This document shows, in pieces, positions 47,125 to 51,117 of a stretch of 51,117 nt of DNA (positions within the stretch are counted from its first letter, which is position 1; each line of letters starts with the position of its first letter). Source of the DNA: Bacteroidia bacterium (lineage in GTDB: Bacteria; Bacteroidota; Bacteroidia; Bacteroidales; Marinilabiliaceae); NCBI GenBank assembly GCA_030526155.1, contig JAUNDI010000003.1:79456-130572 (forward strand). Direction: 5' to 3'. A program made the position numbers and the translations under genes. The notes under the pieces are model-generated. The model did not search any database. It was given only the letters and a program-made list of their open reading frames with translations, and was not told where the DNA came from.

Positions 47125-47132
47125 CAAAGATA
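47125..47132 (-). promoter_or_regulatory. -7 box of the small membrane protein gene
   Basis: TATCTTTG on the minus strand, about 20 bases before the ATG at 47105, directly after the T run of the preceding terminator. Confidence 0.45.
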
Positions 47133-47171
47133 CAAAAAAATAGACCTATTACCACACGATAATAGGTCTAT
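47133..47171 (-). terminator. Terminator of the bamA-ompH cluster
   Basis: A perfect 12-bp inverted repeat (ATAGACCTATTA / TAATAGGTCTAT) with an 8-base loop. On the minus strand it is followed by a T run (47139-47133). Confidence 0.9.
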
Positions 47172-47195
47172 CAATCTCTTATATAGCATCTAAAT

Positions 47196-47717
47196 CTACT
47201 CCATACCTAACTTAGCTCTCACCATAGGTTCGGCATCATAACTAAGTGGAGAGTATGAAAGTATGACTTTGGTACTAGTATCAAAAATATAGGTAAAGTC
47301 ATGCTCTTCACGCACCTTGTCTATAGCCTCCATAATTTTATCTATGATAGGCTGAAGAAGCTTCTGCTCTTTCTCTGTAATACTTCTCATAGCCATCTCA
47401 CGATATGAGGTTATTCTTGCCTCTGTATCTTGAAGATCTTTCTCTATGGTATTACGTACCAAGTCGGGCAAATCATCACGTTTCTGTATGTAGTCGGCAT
47501 ATCTACGCTCTAGCTCAGCGTTCATAACGAGCAACTGATCTTTAAGCTTCTGCGTCTCTTCATACAACTGGGCTTCTGCATCTTTCTTAGCAGGGTAATC
47601 ATTTAATATACTCTGAAAGTTAAGGTGCGCAAACCTATAGTCTTGTGCCGAAATGCCGACAATCGACTCTATTATCAACACAAGAGCAACTATGATGTAG
47701 CGTGTAGAGCGACTCAT
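47196..47717 (-). CDS. OmpH/Skp family chaperone (fourth copy)
   Basis: A 173-residue periplasmic protein with a signal peptide (cleavage near GISAQD). The body is a charged coiled coil (about 45-130, with DLPDLVRNTIEKDLQDTEARI), and the C-terminal AEPMVRAKLGM is the family ending. Skp binds unfolded outer-membrane proteins. It starts 19 bases after the third copy. Confidence 0.85.
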   Translation of the reverse strand: MSRSTRYIIVALVLIIESIVGISAQDYRFAHLNFQSILNDYPAKKDAEAQLYEETQKLKDQLLVMNAELERRYADYIQKRDDLPDLVRNTIEKDLQDTEARITSYREMAMRSITEKEQKLLQPIIDKIMEAIDKVREEHDFTYIFDTSTKVILSYSPLSYDAEPMVRAKLGME

Positions 47718-47736
47718 AAACGCAATCTTTTATTAC

Positions 47737-48258
47737 TTAGTTAGCCTTTGGTGCTGCTGCTATCTTAGCCAATACTAGTGGCTCTGCATCAACACTCTGC
47801 TCAGAATGGAAAAGAACTACCTGTGACGATAGGTCGAAGATATAGATAAAACCATTCTCCTTACCTACTGCATCAATAGCCTCTTGTACCTTTGCAAATA
47901 TAGGTTGGAACAACTTTGCTTGTGTCTGCTGTAGGCTCTGCTCTGCAGCCTTACCCATAACTTGCATACGCTGTTGCATCTCTGTCAACTCTTGCTCTTT
48001 CACTTGGCGTACTACATCAGGAAGAGAGTCTGCCTTTGATACATAATCGTTATACTTTGTCTGTAGCTCTTGTTGCATCGACTGCATCTGCTCTGATATC
48101 TTATTGCTCTCTGCCTCAAGTTTAGCTTGTGCTTGCTTGAACTCATCAAGCTGTGCAATCAATTTCTGCGAGTCAACATGTGCAAACTTTTGCTGTGCCG
48201 AAGCTGATACAGTAAATAATACTGCGACAGCTACTAATATAATGTTCTTAATCTTCAT
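47737..48258 (-). CDS. OmpH/Skp family chaperone (third copy)
   Basis: A 173-residue periplasmic protein with signal peptide (VSASAQQ) and the N-terminal FAHVDSQKLIAQL typical of the family. The middle is a Gln-rich coiled coil (MQSMQQELQTKYNDYVSKA). The C-terminus AEPLVLAKIAAAP ends with a short extra tail. Gap to copy two is 31 bases. Confidence 0.87.
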   Translation of the reverse strand: MKIKNIILVAVAVLFTVSASAQQKFAHVDSQKLIAQLDEFKQAQAKLEAESNKISEQMQSMQQELQTKYNDYVSKADSLPDVVRQVKEQELTEMQQRMQVMGKAAEQSLQQTQAKLFQPIFAKVQEAIDAVGKENGFIYIFDLSSQVVLFHSEQSVDAEPLVLAKIAAAPKAN

Positions 48259-48289
48259 TGTGCTGTTAGATTTATTATATGATAATGGT

Positions 48290-48796
48290 TTAATTCATTC
48301 CAAGTTTAGCCTTTACAAGTGGTGTAATATCTACACTCTTGTCTGATACATGTACAGTCAAGCCACCTTCACTCTCAAAAATGTAAAGAAAACCGTTCTC
48401 TACACCTATCTCTTGAACTATTCGTAGCAACTTCTGCTGAATAGGTACCATACGCTCCTGCATCTGCTGCTGCATATCTCTTTGGGCAGTTTGAATGAAT
48501 GTTTGCACTCTCTGATCTAACTCTTGTAGCTCAGTGAAGGCCTCCCTCTTCTCGTCATCAGTCATTGTAGCCTGCTTGTTTTGTAGCTCTTGCATCATTG
48601 TGTTTTGCTGCTCACGTAATGTTGCCACCTGCGACTCAATTTCTCCTTGACGCTTATCCATGTCAGTTTGCAATTGCTTAACATCTGGCATCTGCTCCAT
48701 AAAAGCAGCACTGTTAAAATGACCAAACTTAAGCTCTTGCGCTTGCATAATAGGTACGAAAACCATCAATGCAAGGAGAGTAAATAAGTATCTCAT
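48290..48796 (-). CDS. OmpH/Skp family chaperone (second copy)
   Basis: A 168-residue periplasmic protein with signal peptide (PIMQAQ) and a Gln/Met-rich coiled coil (about 40-125). It ends with VDITPLVKAKLGMN. It begins 37 bases after the first copy. Confidence 0.87.
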   Translation of the reverse strand: MRYLFTLLALMVFVPIMQAQELKFGHFNSAAFMEQMPDVKQLQTDMDKRQGEIESQVATLREQQNTMMQELQNKQATMTDDEKREAFTELQELDQRVQTFIQTAQRDMQQQMQERMVPIQQKLLRIVQEIGVENGFLYIFESEGGLTVHVSDKSVDITPLVKAKLGMN

Positions 48797-48833
48797 TGTT
48801 CGTATATTTTGTTAAGTGTATGTATTATCCTTA

Positions 48834-49349
48834 TTATTTGGAATAGCCCAAGTTCTTCAATACTAAATCTGATATATCAAGACTAGAATCTGCAAACATT
48901 AATCCGTTTGTAGACGACTTATCAAATATAGCACTCAAATTCTTCTCTTTTGCTACCGCCATAATAGCATTATATACTCTGTCTTGGATAGGTTTCACAA
49001 GCGACTCACGACTCTTGTATAGATCGCCATCCTGTCCAAAGTATTTCTGCTGAAGTTGTTTTGCCGCCTTCTCTTTCTCTACTATCTCATTCTCTTTCTT
49101 AACCTTCATATCGTTCGACAAGAATACACTCTCTGTACGATAGGTCTCGTACAAATTTGCTACCTCTTGCATCTTTGCCTTTACCTCATCCTCATACTTC
49201 TTGGAGATGGCTGATAGTTGCTCGTTGGCCGACTCATATGCTGGTATATTCTTTAGTATATACTCAGTATCTACAAATGCTATCTTCTGTGCCGATACGC
49301 CACATATCATAGCTACCATAAGCGCGAGAGTCAAAAATATATTCTTCAT
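48834..49349 (-). CDS. OmpH/Skp family chaperone (first copy)
   Basis: A 171-residue periplasmic protein with signal peptide (CGVSAQ). KIAFVDTEYILKNIPAYESA is the canonical Skp N-terminus, and DISDLVLKNLGY is the family C-terminus. It follows bamA after 75 bases, the usual bamA-skp order. Confidence 0.9.
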   Translation of the reverse strand: MKNIFLTLALMVAMICGVSAQKIAFVDTEYILKNIPAYESANEQLSAISKKYEDEVKAKMQEVANLYETYRTESVFLSNDMKVKKENEIVEKEKAAKQLQQKYFGQDGDLYKSRESLVKPIQDRVYNAIMAVAKEKNLSAIFDKSSTNGLMFADSSLDISDLVLKNLGYSK

Positions 49350-49424
49350 ATCCTTAAGTGTTTAGTTTATAAATATTGTAACACTAATCAATCATTCAAA
49401 TTGCGTGCCAAAAATTACTACTCA

Positions 49425-51117
49425 TTAGAATGATTGACCCATTACAAAGTGGAATTGTGATCCTCCAGCGTTAGAGAAGCCCTTAACTTCGTCAAATCCA
49501 TATCCCCAATCTACGCCTAACAAACCAAACATTGGTAAGAATACACGTAAACCTACACCTGCTGATCTCTTCAAGTCAAATGGAGAGTAATCTTGGAACT
49601 CACTCCAACAGTTACCTGCCTCAGCAAATGCTAACGCATATACAGTAGCATTTGGCTTCAAGGTCAATGGGTATCTCAACTCCATTGTAAACTTGTTGTA
49701 TATGTTACCATCATACGAATATGTAGTGGTATTAGTATTGTTTGCTTGATTCTCAAATCTCTTATTCCTTGACGTACGTGGTGTCAATGACGAGTTCTCA
49801 TAACCTCTCAAACCAATGGTCTCCTCACCATAGGTCGAGTAACCAGACATACCATCACCACCCATTACATACTTCTGGAATGGCGACTTACGGTACTTAT
49901 CATAGTATCCAAGATAACCCATCTCGAACTTACCCATCAAGATAAACTTGTGAGCAACATCAAGTGGCTTAAATACCGCACCCTTGATTGTCCACTTATG
50001 GTATTCAATAAACTCATACAACTTCTGGTCATCACGCTCATTCTTCCAATCATGATTTGAGAATAATGAGTATGGAGGAGTAAAGTGTACTCCTAACGAG
50101 AAGCTAGATCCCTGACGTGTATAGATCGGATTGTCAATAGAGCTACGAGACAATGTAACGCCTAATGACAAATCATGGCTATGTCCATTCTGCATCAAGA
50201 AGTACATCCAGTTACGTAGGCTATAGTGTTGATAACTGAGCTCTGCATAGAGGTTAAACCAGTCGTCTGGCCATGTGAGACGCTTACCAAAACCTACCGA
50301 CAAGCCATATACCTTACGGAACTGATGAATATCTTTCTTCTTCTGTGGCGCATTAGATCCTGCCATATCATAACCGCCAGAATATCCGTTGTAGAAGTTA
50401 TTATAGTACGAACTACTTACACCTGTCTGCGATGAAACATAAGCAGAAACAGTCAACGAGTTTGGTCTCTTACCACCTAACCATGGCTCAGTAAACGAAA
50501 CACTGAACGACTTAAAGTACTTACCATTGGCTTGTGCTTGAAGGGACAACTTCTGTCCATCGCCTGTAGGTAGCGGACTATACGCCTCTTTATTAAAGAT
50601 ATTTCTCAATGAGAAGTTATTGAATGATAGGCCTATAGTTCCTACGAACATACCAGCACCCCATCCACCAGACAACTGTATCTGGTCGTTAGACTTCTCT
50701 TGGAGATTATATATAATGTCTACTACTCCATTATCCTCATCTGGCGTTGGAACCGGATTTATTGTCTCAGGGTCAAAATGTCCTAATTGGGCCAACTCTC
50801 TGACTGTACGAATAAGATCTGCTCTACTGAACAGTTGTCCAGGCTTAGTTCTAAGCTCTCGTCTAGCTACACTCTCATGTGTCTTGTCATTACCTTTAAT
50901 AACAATCTCTCGAATAGAAGCCTGCTTACCCTCTGCAACTCTAATCTCAAAGTCTATAGTATCCCCATTTACATTACTTTCAATAGGTATTACCTTGGAG
51001 AATAGATAACCATTATTGTAATATTCATTATGTACAGCATCATCATCTTGGAATAATCGCTTATTTAGCTTCTCACTATTATAAACGTCTCCCTTCTTCA
51101 TCTGCAACAAATATTGT
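49425..51117 (-). CDS. bamA: Outer membrane assembly factor BamA (N-terminus outside window)
   Basis: The frame is open to the right window edge; about 564 C-terminal residues are visible. POTRA-type modules come first (VHNEYYNNGYLFSKV, IVIKGNDKTHESVARRELR), then the 16-strand barrel with FSVSFTEPWLGGKRPNSL and the L6 motif LRGY. The final strand ends in phenylalanine (GQSF), as needed for barrel insertion. BamA folds outer-membrane proteins. It heads the Skp cluster, which is consistent with joint function. Confidence 0.95.
   Translation of the reverse strand, partial: QYLLQMKKGDVYNSEKLNKRLFQDDDAVHNEYYNNGYLFSKVIPIESNVNGDTIDFEIRVAEGKQASIREIVIKGNDKTHESVARRELRTKPGQLFSRADLIRTVRELAQLGHFDPETINPVPTPDEDNGVVDIIYNLQEKSNDQIQLSGGWGAGMFVGTIGLSFNNFSLRNIFNKEAYSPLPTGDGQKLSLQAQANGKYFKSFSVSFTEPWLGGKRPNSLTVSAYVSSQTGVSSSYYNNFYNGYSGGYDMAGSNAPQKKKDIHQFRKVYGLSVGFGKRLTWPDDWFNLYAELSYQHYSLRNWMYFLMQNGHSHDLSLGVTLSRSSIDNPIYTRQGSSFSLGVHFTPPYSLFSNHDWKNERDDQKLYEFIEYHKWTIKGAVFKPLDVAHKFILMGKFEMGYLGYYDKYRKSPFQKYVMGGDGMSGYSTYGEETIGLRGYENSSLTPRTSRNKRFENQANNTNTTTYSYDGNIYNKFTMELRYPLTLKPNATVYALAFAEAGNCWSEFQDYSPFDLKRSAGVGLRVFLPMFGLLGVDWGYGFDEVKGFSNAGGSQFHFVMGQSF

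Noticed and set aside
1-51117. tRNA, rRNA, CRISPR arrays, IS elements or prophage
   Set aside because: No cloverleaf with a TTCGAAT-like T arm, no spaced direct repeat array and no transposase with terminal inverted repeats were found by reading; the Rpn-like gene lacks visible ends.

Overview
The window comes from an AT-rich chromosome of a Bacteroidota bacterium, most likely order Bacteroidales. The evidence is gene content (SusD family, DUF2795, RprX/RprY-type regulators, OmpH/Skp genes next to BamA, a bifunctional methyltransferase/GT2, CstA) and the promoters, which repeatedly show the Bacteroidetes -7 box TAnnTTTG. The genus cannot be fixed from this sequence alone. No rRNA, tRNA, CRISPR array, IS element or prophage was seen.

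Layout. 0-6.2 kb: a leftward pair, a secreted parvulin-type isomerase (cut by the window edge) and a GH31 alpha-xylosidase-like lipoprotein, diverging from an orphan SusD-like lipoprotein that carries a SusE/F-like C-terminal extension. 6.2-7.6 kb: a DUF2795 protein and an Rpn-family nuclease. 7.6-13.2 kb: a leftward operon recQ, methyltransferase-GT2, coaD, comF, thiF-like. 13.3-22.3 kb: a MATE transporter, then parE-parC-PH-like membrane protein-ung-TPR lipoprotein-HAD phosphatase. 22.3-28.8 kb: cstA, a methyl-accepting chemotaxis protein, a DUF3108 protein, and metK preceded by a probable SAM-II riboswitch. 28.8-31.8 kb: efp and an RprX/RprY-like two-component pair.

32.0-39.1 kb: a six-gene operon with the gene order of a group 4 energy-converting hydrogenase (hyfB, hyfC, hyfE, hyfF, hyfG, and a hyfH-hyfI fusion). 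The ion-translocating membrane subunits keep their key acidic and lysine residues. The soluble arm has lost all four NiFe cysteines, three of the four proximal-cluster cysteines and one of two ferredoxin motifs. It is therefore an Ehr-type (energy-converting-hydrogenase-related) complex in an extreme cofactor-poor form, and it is the most interesting item here.

39.2-45.3 kb: a metallophosphoesterase, pgeF, rpoN, a PAP2-like membrane protein, ispD, an unusual hotdog protein lacking the FabZ acid, a DUF2062 protein and a YgjP-like metalloprotease. 45.3-51.1 kb: leftward, a GT39-like membrane glycosyltransferase with a small membrane protein, then the outer-membrane assembly cluster bamA (cut by the window edge) followed by four tandem OmpH/Skp genes.

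Most genes are housekeeping functions packed in short operons separated by clear hairpin terminators. The accessory signals are the SusD fusion, the chemoreceptor, the Rpn nuclease and short intergenic repeats.
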